A stretch of DNA of 64,000 nucleotides from Neorhizobium galegae (GTDB lineage Bacteria > Pseudomonadota > Alphaproteobacteria > Rhizobiales > Rhizobiaceae): the NCBI RefSeq assembly GCF_017877135.1, contig NZ_JAGIPH010000001.1, positions 186,001 to 250,000 on the forward strand, given 5' to 3'. Below, piece after piece: positions 18,193 through 26,938 of this stretch. A model generated the notes under the pieces. That model saw nothing but the letters and a program-made list of their open reading frames with translations. It did not search any database and was not told the DNA's origin. Position numbers and translations under genes: made by a program. How positions within the stretch are numbered: position 1 is the stretch's first letter; each line of letters starts with the position of its first letter.

Positions 18193-19527
18193 TTATTGCG
18201 GCAGCATGTCGTCGTCGAGCGAGCCAGCCGGCTGCTCGATGCCGGTCTTGGTCTGCAGCGCAAGCTCGGTTGCACCGTCGCGCTGGTAGATGTCGTCGCG
18301 GAACTGCACGACGCCATCCTTGGCCGACCAGGCGGTGATGTAGACGAAATACACCGGCACTTCCTGCGCAAGCTTGATCGGGTTGTTCTGACGAAGCGCA
18401 ATGACGCGCTCGATTTCCTGGCGCGTCCAGGGGGCCGTGTCGCGCAGCAGCCAGGTGACGAGGTCGCGCACGTTCTGCACGCGCACGCAGCCCGAGGATT
18501 CAAACCGCATCAGCTTGTTGAACAGGCCCTGCTGGGGCGTGTCGTGCATGTATTCGTTGTTCGGGTTGTGGAAGTTGATCTTGGTGGACGCCATGGCGTT
18601 GTTCTTGCCCGGATCCTGACGGAACATCAGGTTCGGAGCCTTCGGCGCATTCCAGTCCACCGCTTCCGGCGGCACTTCCGTGCCCTTGCCGTCGAACAGG
18701 CGAATGTTGTTGCGCGTCAGATAGGTCGGATCCTTGCGCATCAGCGGCACGATGTCCTTCTCGATGATCGAGCGGGGCGCCGTCCAGTAGGGGTTGAGGA
18801 TGACCTCGTAGATCTTGGAATTGATGATATGTGTCGGGCGGTCGATACGACCGACCACGGCGGTGTTGCGCAGAACGACACGCTCATTTTCCACCGCCTC
18901 GATAGAAGCCGCGGGAATGTTGACCATCACATGACGCAGACCCAGATCACCCGACATCGACTGCAGGCGCACGAGATTCGTCTGCAACTGGCCAAGGCGG
19001 GTTTCGGCCGGGATATTGAGCGCCTTCAGCGTGTATTCGCCAAGAACGCCATCCACCGGCAGGCCGTGGCGGGCCTGGAAGCGCTTGACTGCGCTATCGA
19101 CATAGCTGTCGAAAGACGAAGACATGCCCGCTGAGCGCGGCAGGTCACCCACAACCATCAGGCGCTGGCGAAGCTGCTGCACGACGGGATCGGCCGTGCC
19201 GATGCGCATGCCGGCCTGGCCCGGCGTGACCTGCGGCCAGCCGCCATTGGCGACAATGTTCTGGTATTCGACAATCGCCTGCTGGATATAGGCAGGCGAG
19301 CCTTGGCCGAGCACCGGATTGTTGGACATGACGTTGACGGCCGAACGGGAGGATGCATTGGCGTCGAACTGGTCATCCCAGGTGCCGCGTTGCGGTGCGG
19401 AGATGATATCCTGCAGGGCGCTTTGGGCCAGCGCTGGCGCCGCCAGCGACACCGCGCCAAGCGAGGCTGCCGAGCGCAGGATCGCGCGACGGGAGAAAAA
19501 TTCGGATTCGCTCTTTTTCGACATCAT
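18193..19527 (-). CDS. ldtP: L,D-transpeptidase (LdtP-like), Tat-type signal
   Basis: 444 residues. The N-terminus has SRRAILRS followed by a hydrophobic stretch and ALAQS, a likely twin-arginine signal. A peptidoglycan-binding-like segment lies at about 165-215 (VDSAVKRFQARHGLPVDGVL). The YkuD catalytic domain follows, with His and then SSGCVR (Cys347) as nucleophile. It makes 3-3 cross-links in periplasmic peptidoglycan. MM at 19527/19524 is the start, matching where the signal begins. It is the neighbour of ldtR, whose orthologues in Liberibacter and Sinorhizobium activate this class of gene. Confidence 0.9.
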   Translation of the reverse strand: MMSKKSESEFFSRRAILRSAASLGAVSLAAPALAQSALQDIISAPQRGTWDDQFDANASSRSAVNVMSNNPVLGQGSPAYIQQAIVEYQNIVANGGWPQVTPGQAGMRIGTADPVVQQLRQRLMVVGDLPRSAGMSSSFDSYVDSAVKRFQARHGLPVDGVLGEYTLKALNIPAETRLGQLQTNLVRLQSMSGDLGLRHVMVNIPAASIEAVENERVVLRNTAVVGRIDRPTHIINSKIYEVILNPYWTAPRSIIEKDIVPLMRKDPTYLTRNNIRLFDGKGTEVPPEAVDWNAPKAPNLMFRQDPGKNNAMASTKINFHNPNNEYMHDTPQQGLFNKLMRFESSGCVRVQNVRDLVTWLLRDTAPWTRQEIERVIALRQNNPIKLAQEVPVYFVYITAWSAKDGVVQFRDDIYQRDGATELALQTKTGIEQPAGSLDDDMLPQ

Positions 19528-19629
19528 TCGATCCACGTTATCCGTCTTCACTTCAGGGAAAGTGACTACAGGGATATGGTTAACAAAGCGTCGCGAACAT
19601 TCTTGTCCGCGTGCCCCCGGCGGCCCCGG

Positions 19630-19651
19630 CCAGGGCTTCACAAGCCCCTGG
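19630..19651. promoter_or_regulatory. Palindrome upstream of ldtP, possible operator or leader hairpin
   Basis: CCAGGGCTT and AAGCCCCTGG face each other across CAC, with one unpaired C. It may be an activator site for LdtR or a leader hairpin in the ldtP mRNA. Function is inference from position. Confidence 0.4.
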
Positions 19652-19795
19652 GCAGCCGGATTTCCCACCACATTTAAACTTCGCGGTCCCATAGCAATAT
19701 GGCCAATTCTTGTCAGCAGCCATGCACTCACGGCAGCGTGTGCAACCGTGACTTTTTCGCTTCAGTTGCAGACGTGCACAGGAGGACCGGAAACG

Positions 19796-19826
19796 GAAAA
19801 ACCGGACGCGCGGGCGCATCCGGTTT
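19796..19826 (-). terminator. Rho-independent terminator of ldtR
   Basis: Minus-strand stem AACCGGA/TCCGGTT with a GC-rich loop, followed by TTTCCG; arms are 19800-19806 and 19819-19825. It lies 77 nt downstream of the ldtR stop, separating it from ldtP. Confidence 0.75.
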
Positions 19827-19902
19827 GTGCGGCGACTGGAGGCTGCCGAAAAGCTGGCCTGGCGGTCCGGTGGATCGAAGGCGCCCGCCAAAAGGGGATC
19901 GC

Positions 19903-20418
19903 TCAGAGGCGGTACATGATCTGGTCGTTCCAGAAACGGTCGAGGCGCTGCAACAGCTTGTTCATCTGGGCAAACTCGCCCTCGCCGATGCCGCCGACCT
20001 TTTCGATGGAGCCGATATGGCGCTCGTAGAGCTTGGCAACCACTTCGGCAATGTCCTGACCGGCCTTGGTGAGGCTGATGCGGACCGAGCGGCGGTCGAT
20101 GCGCGAGCGCTGGTGGTTGATGAAGCCGAGATCGACCAGTTTCTTGACGTTATACGAAACGTTAGAACCGAGGTAGTATCCACGGGAGCGCAGTTCGCCG
20201 GCGGTCAGCTCGGAATTTCCGATGTTGAACAGCAGGAGGGCCTGCACGGCGTTGACATCGTCGCGACCCTGACGGTCGAACTCGTCCTTGATGACGTCGA
20301 GTAGACGGCGGTGAAGGCGCTCGACCAGATGCAGCGACTCCATGTAGAGACCGCGAATGGTTTCGTCCTGGGCATCGGCCACGGGTGCAGCCTGCGGCTT
20401 GATCTTGGTGTTCAACAT
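19903..20418 (-). CDS. ldtR: MarR-family regulator LdtR
   Basis: 171 residues. A winged-helix MarR core spans about 35-140: VNAVQALLLFNIGNSELTAG, LRSRGYYLGSNVSYNVKKLV (recognition helix) and IDRRSVRISLTKAGQD (wing). The length, neighbours and sequence fit LdtR, known from Liberibacter asiaticus and Sinorhizobium meliloti as an activator of the adjacent L,D-transpeptidase gene in osmotic tolerance. It is followed by its own terminator, then ldtP. A perfect AT-rich palindrome lies upstream at 20582-20596 and may be its operator. Confidence 0.88.
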   Translation of the reverse strand: MLNTKIKPQAAPVADAQDETIRGLYMESLHLVERLHRRLLDVIKDEFDRQGRDDVNAVQALLLFNIGNSELTAGELRSRGYYLGSNVSYNVKKLVDLGFINHQRSRIDRRSVRISLTKAGQDIAEVVAKLYERHIGSIEKVGGIGEGEFAQMNKLLQRLDRFWNDQIMYRL

Positions 20419-20581
20419 GTCTGCCTCACTGTTTGTTTGGCGGTGTGTTTGTTGTCTCCCGCCTTGTGAGTGACACTACCGGCAGCCCATAAAATTCGAC
20501 TTAAAACATAGGACTAACGGTCACTTAACAGAATAAAACCGCCAGATGGCCAGCTGTCGACCGTGCTTGCTGATCCTCGTC

Positions 20582-20596
20582 GATATTAGTAATATC
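20582..20596. promoter_or_regulatory. Perfect AT-rich palindrome upstream of ldtR
   Basis: GATATT-AGT-AATATC, 15 nt, in a short AT-rich island between ldtR and the DUF6163 gene, 164 nt before the ldtR start. Symmetry and location suit a dimeric regulator such as MarR, but which gene it serves is unknown. Confidence 0.4.
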
Positions 20597-20647
20597 AATG
20601 GCTTATCCTGAAATTCCGCGCGGAATATCCGCTAAAAAGCGTGACAA

Positions 20648-21088
20648 TCAGGGTAAATCAACCCTTACCCTTTCCTCCATCTTGCGGCGTTCATCGAGAA
20701 AAATCGCCAGACGGAAGACGAGATAGAGCGCCGCCACCAGCCCATGCAGCAGCGGCACCAGGATGTTGTGGCCGAAGATATCGGGCCAGACCTGGTACAT
20801 GAGCAGCTGGCAGCCGGCAGCAATCACCCAGAGCACCGGCCCCCAGGAGACGGCAAGCCAGAGACCGAGAGCCGCCACGGGAAAAACCACCGCCAGCACC
20901 GAGGCCGCCGCCCGCCAGGGCAGGTTCAGGAGATCAAACCGCGCCCGCCCCTCGAAGGAATAGCCGACCAGCATCGCCCAGTATTGCAGGCCGAACCATA
21001 GGCACACGGCTGCAATCAGCCGCAGGAAGATCACGAACAGGATTTCGGTGAGGCTAAGTTTCGGCTGGGCGGGTGAATCAGGTTCCAT
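20648..21088 (-). CDS. DUF6163 family membrane protein
   Basis: 146 residues with about four hydrophobic helices (LFVIFLRLIAAVCLWFGLQY, then AAASVLAVVFPVAALGLWLA, and two more). It fits the DUF6163 proteins found between ldtR and hemB in rhizobia; function is unknown. The ATG at 21088 begins MEPDSPAQP; upstream codons are spurious and run into the divergent hemB promoter. The C-terminus is a charged cytoplasmic-type tail (DERRKMEERVRVDLP). Confidence 0.75.
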   Translation of the reverse strand: MEPDSPAQPKLSLTEILFVIFLRLIAAVCLWFGLQYWAMLVGYSFEGRARFDLLNLPWRAAASVLAVVFPVAALGLWLAVSWGPVLWVIAAGCQLLMYQVWPDIFGHNILVPLLHGLVAALYLVFRLAIFLDERRKMEERVRVDLP

Positions 21089-21234
21089 GCGGCAAAGGAT
21101 AACCCGGTTTGATGCACCCCGCCAGACATGCCGTCCGCCGAGGCCCGGCCTGCGGCAGGCTGTCCCTTCGCAAATCTTTCCCCGTCGTGTTAAGCCACGG
21201 ACAAAATCGAACTGCACGAAAGCGAGCCCCCGCC

Positions 21235-22248
21235 ATGACCGACAAGACCCATCTCGTGGACGAAATCACCGGCCACCGCCGCATGCGCCGCAACCGCAAG
21301 GCAGACTGGACGCGGCGCATGACGCAGGAGAACCGGCTTTCGGTCGATGACCTGATCTGGCCGATCTTCATCGTACCGGGCGAAAACATCGTGGATCCGA
21401 TCCGCGCCATGCCGGGCGTCAACCGGATGAGCGTCGACAAGGCGGTCGAAGCGATCCGGGAAGCGGCCGATCTCGGCATTCCCGCCATTGCCCCCTTCCC
21501 TGACGTCGAGATGGACAAGCGCGACGAGACCGGATCGGAAATTCTTCAGCGCGACAACCTGATCAACCAGTTTACCCGCGCGGTCAAAAAAGCCGTGCCC
21601 AATATCGGCCTCATCACGGACGTCGCACTCGACCCGTTTACCAGCCATGGCCATGACGGCATCTTACGCGACGGCATCATCGTCAACGACGAGACGGTGG
21701 ACCAGGTGGCGCGTGCGGCCGTGATGCAGGCGGATGCCGGCGCCGACATTATTGCGCCGTCAGAAATGATGGACGGGCGCATCGGCGCGATCCGTCGCGC
21801 GCTCGATGCGGCCGGCCACCAGGATGTCGGCATCATGTCTTATGCGACGAAATTCTCGTCCGGTTTCTATGGCCCCTATCGCGAGGCGATCAACACCGGT
21901 GGCCTGTTGAAGGGCGACAAGAACAGCTATTACATCAGCCCCGCCAATGGCACGGAAGCGCTGCGCGATGCGGCACTCGATGTGGAAGAAGGCGCCGACA
22001 TGCTGATGGTGAAGCCCGGCATCGCCTATCTCGACATCTGCTGGCGCATGAAGGAAGCCTTTGGCCTGCCGACCTTCGCCTATCAGGTGTCGGGCGAATA
22101 TACCCAGATCAAGGCGGCCGCGATGAACGGCTGGATCGACGGCGAGCGGATCATGATGGAAACGCTCCTCTGCTTCAAGCGCGCCGGCTGCGACGGCATT
22201 CTCAGCTATTTCGCCGTGGAAGCGGCCCGCAAGTTGAAGGGCGCCTGA
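21235..22248 (+). CDS. hemB: Delta-aminolevulinic acid dehydratase
   Basis: 337 residues. It condenses two 5-aminolevulinates to porphobilinogen for haem and other tetrapyrroles. Schiff-base lysines are recognisable in SYATKFSSGFYGP and MLMVKPGIAYLD. The metal-site region is DVALDPFTSHGHDG without the Cys triad of zinc enzymes, fitting the Mg-dependent alphaproteobacterial type. The start at 21235 (MTDKTHLVDE) is chosen over upstream codons of poor character. It is divergent from DUF6163. Confidence 0.97.
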   Translation: MTDKTHLVDEITGHRRMRRNRKADWTRRMTQENRLSVDDLIWPIFIVPGENIVDPIRAMPGVNRMSVDKAVEAIREAADLGIPAIAPFPDVEMDKRDETGSEILQRDNLINQFTRAVKKAVPNIGLITDVALDPFTSHGHDGILRDGIIVNDETVDQVARAAVMQADAGADIIAPSEMMDGRIGAIRRALDAAGHQDVGIMSYATKFSSGFYGPYREAINTGGLLKGDKNSYYISPANGTEALRDAALDVEEGADMLMVKPGIAYLDICWRMKEAFGLPTFAYQVSGEYTQIKAAAMNGWIDGERIMMETLLCFKRAGCDGILSYFAVEAARKLKGA

Positions 22249-22370
22249 GCGCCGGAGGCAGACTTTTGACAGCGGGCCTGCCCAAAAAGCGGGCCTGCAG
22301 CCGCAGGGCCATTGTGCACGGGGCGGCTATTTCCCATATTGTGGTCGGGAACACACAAGGAGACCCGACA

Positions 22371-22829
22371 ATGTCGTTCGACAATACGCCTGTGGTTGCA
22401 GCACCGGAAGACTGGCGCGCCTATAGCGGTGTGCTGTCGCGCCGGGTGTTTGCCTTCATCATCGACTACATGATGGTGCTGCTTCTGTGCATTCCCGCCG
22501 CCGTCGTCGTGTTCTTCCTCGGCATCATCACGCTGGGGCTTGGCTTTTTCCTCTATCCGGTCCTCTTCGTCATCGTGGCCCTGCTCTATTTCGGACTGTC
22601 GCTCGGCAGCAGTGCCCAGGCAAGTCCCGGAATGCGCATGATGGGGATCGCCATCGTGCGCCTCGACGGCCGTCGCATGGATTTCCTGACGGCCGTGGTG
22701 CACATGGTGCTGTTCTGGATCCTGAACTCGGTGCTGACGCCGCTCATCCTGCTGGCCGGCCTGTTCATCGACCGTTCGCGCCTCGTGCATGACCTCCTGC
22801 TCGGCACCGTTGTGGTGCGTACAACCTGA
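22371..22829 (+). CDS. RDD family membrane protein
   Basis: 152 residues. AAGGAG at 22358-22363 sets the ATG at 22371. The RDD domain begins at about residue 20 (GVLSRRVFAFIIDYMMVLLL), with the second Arg/Asp-rich motif before the last helix (LFIDRSRLVHDLL). There are three to four membrane helices. RDD proteins are often minor transporters or envelope factors; some have been proposed as Na+/H+ exchangers. Specific function here is unknown. It lies between hemB and bpt, all on plus. Confidence 0.85.
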   Translation: MSFDNTPVVAAPEDWRAYSGVLSRRVFAFIIDYMMVLLLCIPAAVVVFFLGIITLGLGFFLYPVLFVIVALLYFGLSLGSSAQASPGMRMMGIAIVRLDGRRMDFLTAVVHMVLFWILNSVLTPLILLAGLFIDRSRLVHDLLLGTVVVRTT

Positions 22830-22958
22830 CATCTGCACGATAGCGCAGAGAGCCCGGTTGACGTTTTGCGAAGTTGCGCCATGCTATCCTTGGGAGCGGC
22901 AAAGCAAATCAGTCACGATTGCGCATGGCCACGGCCCGAATTCTTGTCGGGGCCTCTT

Positions 22959-23003
22959 TCTTGCAGCGGCTCCACGTCTTGCAGCGGCCCACTTCTTGCA
23001 GCG
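22959..23003 (+). repeat. Three copies of TCTTGCAGCG before bpt
   Basis: TCTTGCAGCG occurs at 22959-22968, 22977-22986 and 22994-23003, spaced 18 and 17 nt. The last copy ends 17 nt before the bpt ATG. They could be protein sites spaced at about 1.7 helical turns, or leader repeats; neither is proven. Confidence 0.75.
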
Positions 23004-23020
23004 AAGGTGATATTGCGCGG

Positions 23021-23803
23021 ATGAACACCCAGGCGACGCCATCTCCGCAGTTCTATCTGACGGCTCCGGCAGCATGCCCTTACCTGGCCGGCGAAATGGA
23101 GCGGAAGGTTTTCACCCACCTCGTCGGCCATCGCGCCGCCGAAATGAACGACCTTCTGACGCAAGGCGGTTTTCGTCGCTCGCAGAACATCGCTTACCGC
23201 CCGGCCTGCGAGGGCTGCCGCGCCTGCGTGTCCGTGCGCATCCTGGCAGGCGAATTCGAGCCCGGCCGCACCATGCGCAAGCTGATCGCCAGCAATCGTG
23301 ACATCGTCGGCACGATGCTGCCGCCCCAGCCCACTACAGAGCAGTTTTCGCTGTTTCGCCGCTATCTCGACGACCGCCACCAGCGTGGCGGCATGTCGGA
23401 CATGTCCGCACTCGATTATGCGATCATGGTGGAGGATACCCACGTCAACACGCGGCTGATCGAATATCGTATCCGCGCGCCCGGCGACGGCATCGGCGAC
23501 AAGCCGAAGGGCGAACTGGTCGGCGTGGCGCTGACGGACATGATGAGCGACGGCCTGTCCATGGTCTATTCCTTCTTCAACACCAGGCTCGAGAAGCGCT
23601 CTCTCGGCACCTACATGATCCTAGACCATATCAGCCGCACGAAGACGCTCGGCCTGCCGCACGTCTATCTCGGCTACTGGGTCAAGGGGTCGTCGAAGAT
23701 GAACTACAAGACCCGCTACCAGCCGCAGGAGCACCTGACGCCGCGAGGCTGGGAACGCTATCGGCAGGAAGAAGACGCGATGGAAAACGCGTTCCTGCGC
23801 TGA
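23021..23803 (+). CDS. bpt: Aspartate/glutamate leucyltransferase
   Basis: 260 residues. It adds Leu from Leu-tRNA to N-terminal Asp or Glu, marking proteins for ClpS-ClpAP in the N-end rule. The ATE N-domain has the Cys cluster [16 protein letters not shown] and the C-domain has [17 protein letters not shown]. The start at 23021 ([13 protein letters not shown]) gives the usual length; an in-frame ATG at 22874 would add a basic tail through the repeat and looks wrong. It ends just before the toxin-antitoxin promoter. Confidence 0.95.
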   Translation: MNTQATPSPQFYLTAPAACPYLAGEMERKVFTHLVGHRAAEMNDLLTQGGFRRSQNIAYRPACEGCRACVSVRILAGEFEPGRTMRKLIASNRDIVGTMLPPQPTTEQFSLFRRYLDDRHQRGGMSDMSALDYAIMVEDTHVNTRLIEYRIRAPGDGIGDKPKGELVGVALTDMMSDGLSMVYSFFNTRLEKRSLGTYMILDHISRTKTLGLPHVYLGYWVKGSSKMNYKTRYQPQEHLTPRGWERYRQEEDAMENAFLR

Positions 23804-23845
23804 TTGCAGGCGGGATGCTCATATGTTATAATCACGTTATAACAT
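23804..23845 (+). promoter_or_regulatory. Promoter and palindromic operator of AbrB/Doc module
   Basis: -35 TTGCAG (23804-23809) and a perfect -10 TATAAT (23827-23832) are 17 nt apart. A perfect inverted repeat, ATGTTATAA-TCACG-TTATAACAT (23823-23845), covers the -10 and the probable start point. Binding there would block RNA polymerase, the normal autoregulation of type II modules. Confidence 0.88.
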
Positions 23846-23855
23846 GGAGGTTCCG

Positions 23856-24077
23856 ATGAACATCGTCGTGCGCAAGATCGGCAATTCCGAAGGCATCATC
23901 ATCCCGAAGGAGGTTCTGGACCGCGTTGGCGTGCGCGCCGGCGACAGCCTGGAACTGCGCGAAGAGGATGGACGGATCACACTTCATCCCCTTGAAGACG
24001 ATTTCCAGCGCCAGCTTGCCCATGCCGAAAGCTTCATGGACAAGTACAAGGTCGCTCTGAAGAAGCTTGCCGAATGA
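23856..24077 (+). CDS. AbrB/MazE-fold antitoxin
   Basis: 73 residues. Residues 1-45 form a SpoVT/AbrB swapped-hairpin DNA-binding domain (VVRKIGNSEGIIIPKEVLDR, VRAGDSLELREEDGRITLHP). The rest is a charged helix suited to binding the toxin (FQRQLAHAESFMDKYKVALK). GGAGG at 23847-23851 places the start at 23856 rather than 23844. Its stop overlaps the doc start by ATGA. It presumably represses the operon through the palindrome just upstream and neutralises Doc. Confidence 0.92.
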   Translation: MNIVVRKIGNSEGIIIPKEVLDRVGVRAGDSLELREEDGRITLHPLEDDFQRQLAHAESFMDKYKVALKKLAE

Positions 24078-24466
24078 GCGATTTCATTTTCCTGTCGATG
24101 CCGCTCGTCATCCGGCTGCAGGAGCGCCAGATCGAACGGTTTGGCGGCGCGAGCGGCCTGCGGGATGCAGGCGCGCTGGAATCGGCTCTGGCAAGACCCG
24201 TCAACCGTCAGGCCTATGGCTGTGATGATATTGCCGAGCTTGCGGCTGCCTATCTCTACGGGCTGGCAAAGAACCATGCCTTCGTGGATGGAAACAAGCG
24301 GATTGCCATCGTGACGGCGGCCGTCTTTCTTATGGAAAACGGCTTCATGATCGAAACGACGGATGCTGCCCTCTATTCCTTCGTCCTTGCCGTTGCCGCC
24401 GGCGAGATCGACGAGGACGGTGCCACGCGCTTCCTGCGCGATCACATCGTTCCGCTCGGCGCCTGA
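24074..24466 (+). CDS. doc: Doc-family (Fic fold) toxin
   Basis: 130 residues. The Fic/Doc motif is intact: HAFVDGNKR at residues 68-76, with His68 and Lys75. Doc toxins phosphorylate EF-Tu and stop translation. The N-terminus (RDAGALESALARP) is the death-on-curing family signature. It overlaps the antitoxin by 4 nt. The partner is AbrB-fold rather than the classical Phd, a less usual though known pairing. A stem spanning its stop codon may end the transcript. Confidence 0.92.
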   Translation: MSDFIFLSMPLVIRLQERQIERFGGASGLRDAGALESALARPVNRQAYGCDDIAELAAAYLYGLAKNHAFVDGNKRIAIVTAAVFLMENGFMIETTDAALYSFVLAVAAGEIDEDGATRFLRDHIVPLGA

Positions 24467-24479
24467 CGGGGCCGAGCGG
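24452..24479. terminator. Stem at the doc/parC convergence
   Basis: CCGCTCGGC (24452-24460) and GCCGAGCGG (24471-24479) form a perfect 9-bp stem with a 10-nt loop that includes the doc stop. It has no T-tract, so termination ability is uncertain. Confidence 0.45.
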
Positions 24480-24487
24480 CGACAGTA

Positions 24488-26749
24488 TCAGCCGCTGAAT
24501 TTTCCGCTGCGGGGAAAGCCCTTCGGTACGGCGCGGCCGGCGGTGGCGCGGTCGCCGAGCCATTCCAGGAGTTCGTCCTTGTTGCGGGTAAACACCCGGC
24601 CTGCCGTATCTTCCCAGGTCAGCCCCTCAGACAGCGCAAAACATTTCACATCGGAAATGCCGCCATCCTTGTAGCGTTGCAGGCGCACGCCCTTGCCGCG
24701 TGTCATTTCCGGCAGCTGCGCGAGCGGGAAGACCAGAAGCTTACGGTTTTCGCCAACGACCGCGACATGGTCGCCCGAGACGGGCACGACCAGCTTTGCC
24801 TCGTCGGGCATGGCGACATTCATCACCTGTTTGCCCTTGCGGGTATTGGCGACCAGTTCCGTTTCGCCCACCACAAAACCGTTGCCGGCGGTCGACGAAA
24901 GGATGAGCTTGCGCGACGGATCATGCACGAAGGCGGTGAGCACGTCCTGGTCGTTTTCCATGTCGACCATGATGCGGATCGGCTCGCCATGGCCGCGCCC
25001 GCCGGGCAGCTTGTCGGCGCCGAGCGTATAGGCCTTGCCGCCGGTGGTGAGCAGAAGAAGCTTGTCGGTGGTCTGCGCCGGGAAAGCCAGCCGCAGCGCG
25101 TCGCCCTCCTTGAAGGTAAGCGAGGCGGTATCGGCGATATGGCCCTTCAGCGCGCGGATCCAGCCCTTCTGCGAAATGACGACGGTGACCGGCTCCTTCT
25201 CGATCATCGACTGCTGGATGGCGTCGAGATCGGCTTCCGGTGCGTCGGCAAATTGCGTCAGGCGCGCAAACGGCTTGCCGCGCCCCTTGGCGAATTTCTT
25301 GCGAACGTCCTGGATCTCGTGCTCGACCACCCTCCACTGCTTGTCGTCGGAGGAAAGCAGCGATTCGATGTCGGCCTTTTCTGCCGTCAGTTCATCGAAT
25401 TCCTTGCGGATCTCGAACTCTTCCAGCTTGCGCAGATTGCGCAGGCGCATGTTGAGGATGGACTCGGCCTGCACGTCGGTGAGCTGCCACTTGGCAATCA
25501 TCACCTGCTTGGGCTCATCCTCCTCGCGGATGATGCGGATCACCTCATCCAGGTTGAGATAGGCAATCAGCAGGCCGCCAAGAATTTCCAGACGCCGGTC
25601 GATGGCGGCCAGACGGAAGCGCGAACGGCGGATCAGCACCTCCTTGCGATGCGCCAGCCATTCCAGCAGCACCTCGTTCAGCGCCATGACTTTTGGCACA
25701 CGGCCCATGGAGAGCACGTTCATGTTGAGCGGGATGCGGTTTTCGAGCTCGGTGAGCCGGAACAGCGATTCCATCAACAGCGTCGCGTCCACCGTGCGGC
25801 TCTTCGGCACCAGCACGACGCGGATGTCTTCCGCCGATTCGTCGCGCACGTCTTCGAGAAGCGGCAGCTTGCGGGCAATCAGCAGTTCGGCGATCTTTTC
25901 GATGAGCCGCGACTTCTGCACCTGGTAGGGAATTTCGGTGATGACGATCTGGTAGCCACCGCGCCCGAGATCTTCCATCTCCCACTTGGCACGCACGCGA
26001 AAACCGCCGCGGCCGGTGCGATAGGCCTCGATGATCGCTTCGCGGCTGTCGATGATGATGCCGCCGGTCGGCAGATCGGGGCCGGGTATGAAATCCACGA
26101 GCTTTTCAATCGTCGCATCCGGATGGCGGATGAGATGAAGCGCCGCATCGCACAGCTCATGGGCGTTGTGCGGCGGGATGGAGGTTGCCATGCCGACAGC
26201 AATGCCGGAGGCGCCGTTGGCGAGAAGGTTCGGAAACGCGCCCGGCAGAACCGTCGGCTCCTCGTCTTCCTCGTTATAGGTGGCGCGAAAATCCACCGCA
26301 TCCTGGTCGACGCCTTCCAGCAGAAGGGCCGCGACCTCGGTCATGCGCGCTTCGGTGTAACGATAGGCGGCGGCGCTGTCGCCATCGATATTACCGAAAT
26401 TGCCCTGCCCGTCGACGATCGGATAACGCTGCGAAAAATCCTGCGCGAGACGCACCAGCGCGTCATAGACCGACTGGTCGCCATGCGGGTGGAATTTACC
26501 AATGACGTCACCGACGATACGGGCGCACTTCTTGAACGCCGAGTTGGGGCGGATGCCCATCTCGCTCATGGCGTGGATGATGCGCCGATGCACCGGCTTC
26601 AGGCCGTCGCGCACATCCGGCAGCGCACGGTGCATGATAGTCGACAGCGCATAGGCGAGATAACGCTCCTCGAGCGCCGCCTTCAGGTCAACCGGCAGGA
26701 TATTGTCGCCGCCATCGTCACCGGGCGGAGGTGTCAGATTTTTTCCCAT
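24488..26749 (-). CDS. parC: DNA topoisomerase IV subunit A
   Basis: 753 residues. It decatenates chromosomes with ParE. The catalytic Tyr is Tyr131 in AYRYTEARM. The QRDR reads [13 protein letters not shown], with Gln92 where enteric ParC has the quinolone-contact Ser, likely a natural lineage state. The C-terminal blades contain [20 protein letters not shown] and [14 protein letters not shown], as in ParC rather than GyrA, whose GyrA box is absent. It is convergent with the toxin gene. Confidence 0.96.
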   Translation of the reverse strand: MGKNLTPPPGDDGGDNILPVDLKAALEERYLAYALSTIMHRALPDVRDGLKPVHRRIIHAMSEMGIRPNSAFKKCARIVGDVIGKFHPHGDQSVYDALVRLAQDFSQRYPIVDGQGNFGNIDGDSAAAYRYTEARMTEVAALLLEGVDQDAVDFRATYNEEDEEPTVLPGAFPNLLANGASGIAVGMATSIPPHNAHELCDAALHLIRHPDATIEKLVDFIPGPDLPTGGIIIDSREAIIEAYRTGRGGFRVRAKWEMEDLGRGGYQIVITEIPYQVQKSRLIEKIAELLIARKLPLLEDVRDESAEDIRVVLVPKSRTVDATLLMESLFRLTELENRIPLNMNVLSMGRVPKVMALNEVLLEWLAHRKEVLIRRSRFRLAAIDRRLEILGGLLIAYLNLDEVIRIIREEDEPKQVMIAKWQLTDVQAESILNMRLRNLRKLEEFEIRKEFDELTAEKADIESLLSSDDKQWRVVEHEIQDVRKKFAKGRGKPFARLTQFADAPEADLDAIQQSMIEKEPVTVVISQKGWIRALKGHIADTASLTFKEGDALRLAFPAQTTDKLLLLTTGGKAYTLGADKLPGGRGHGEPIRIMVDMENDQDVLTAFVHDPSRKLILSSTAGNGFVVGETELVANTRKGKQVMNVAMPDEAKLVVPVSGDHVAVVGENRKLLVFPLAQLPEMTRGKGVRLQRYKDGGISDVKCFALSEGLTWEDTAGRVFTRNKDELLEWLGDRATAGRAVPKGFPRSGKFSG

Positions 26750-26938
26750 GGCTCTTGACTACCGGAAAGCCCGATTCCCGGCAAGAAATCCGGGCAAAGC
26801 GCCTGTGGATGACCGGCCCGGATTGACCGCTTCGCGGCATTTTTTGTCTTTGAAAAGCCGTGGACGTTAACCACCCTAAGCATATAAGAGTTTTGACGAA
26901 GAACCGCCGCCTAAAAGGCGGTCCCCAAGGAGGACCAG

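Larger units (their letters stand above)
19528..19902. other. Intergenic region between ldtR and ldtP
   Basis: 375 nt without a convincing gene. It holds the ldtR terminator at 19796-19826 and presumably the ldtP promoter. The most striking sequence is a near-perfect palindrome at 19630-19651 about 100 nt before the ldtP start. Short open frames here overlap the terminator and look spurious. Confidence 0.7.

Noticed and set aside
19580-19891. Small Cys-rich frame on minus between ldtR and ldtP
   Set aside because: It runs through the ldtR terminator, lacks a ribosome site and has no protein-like pattern.
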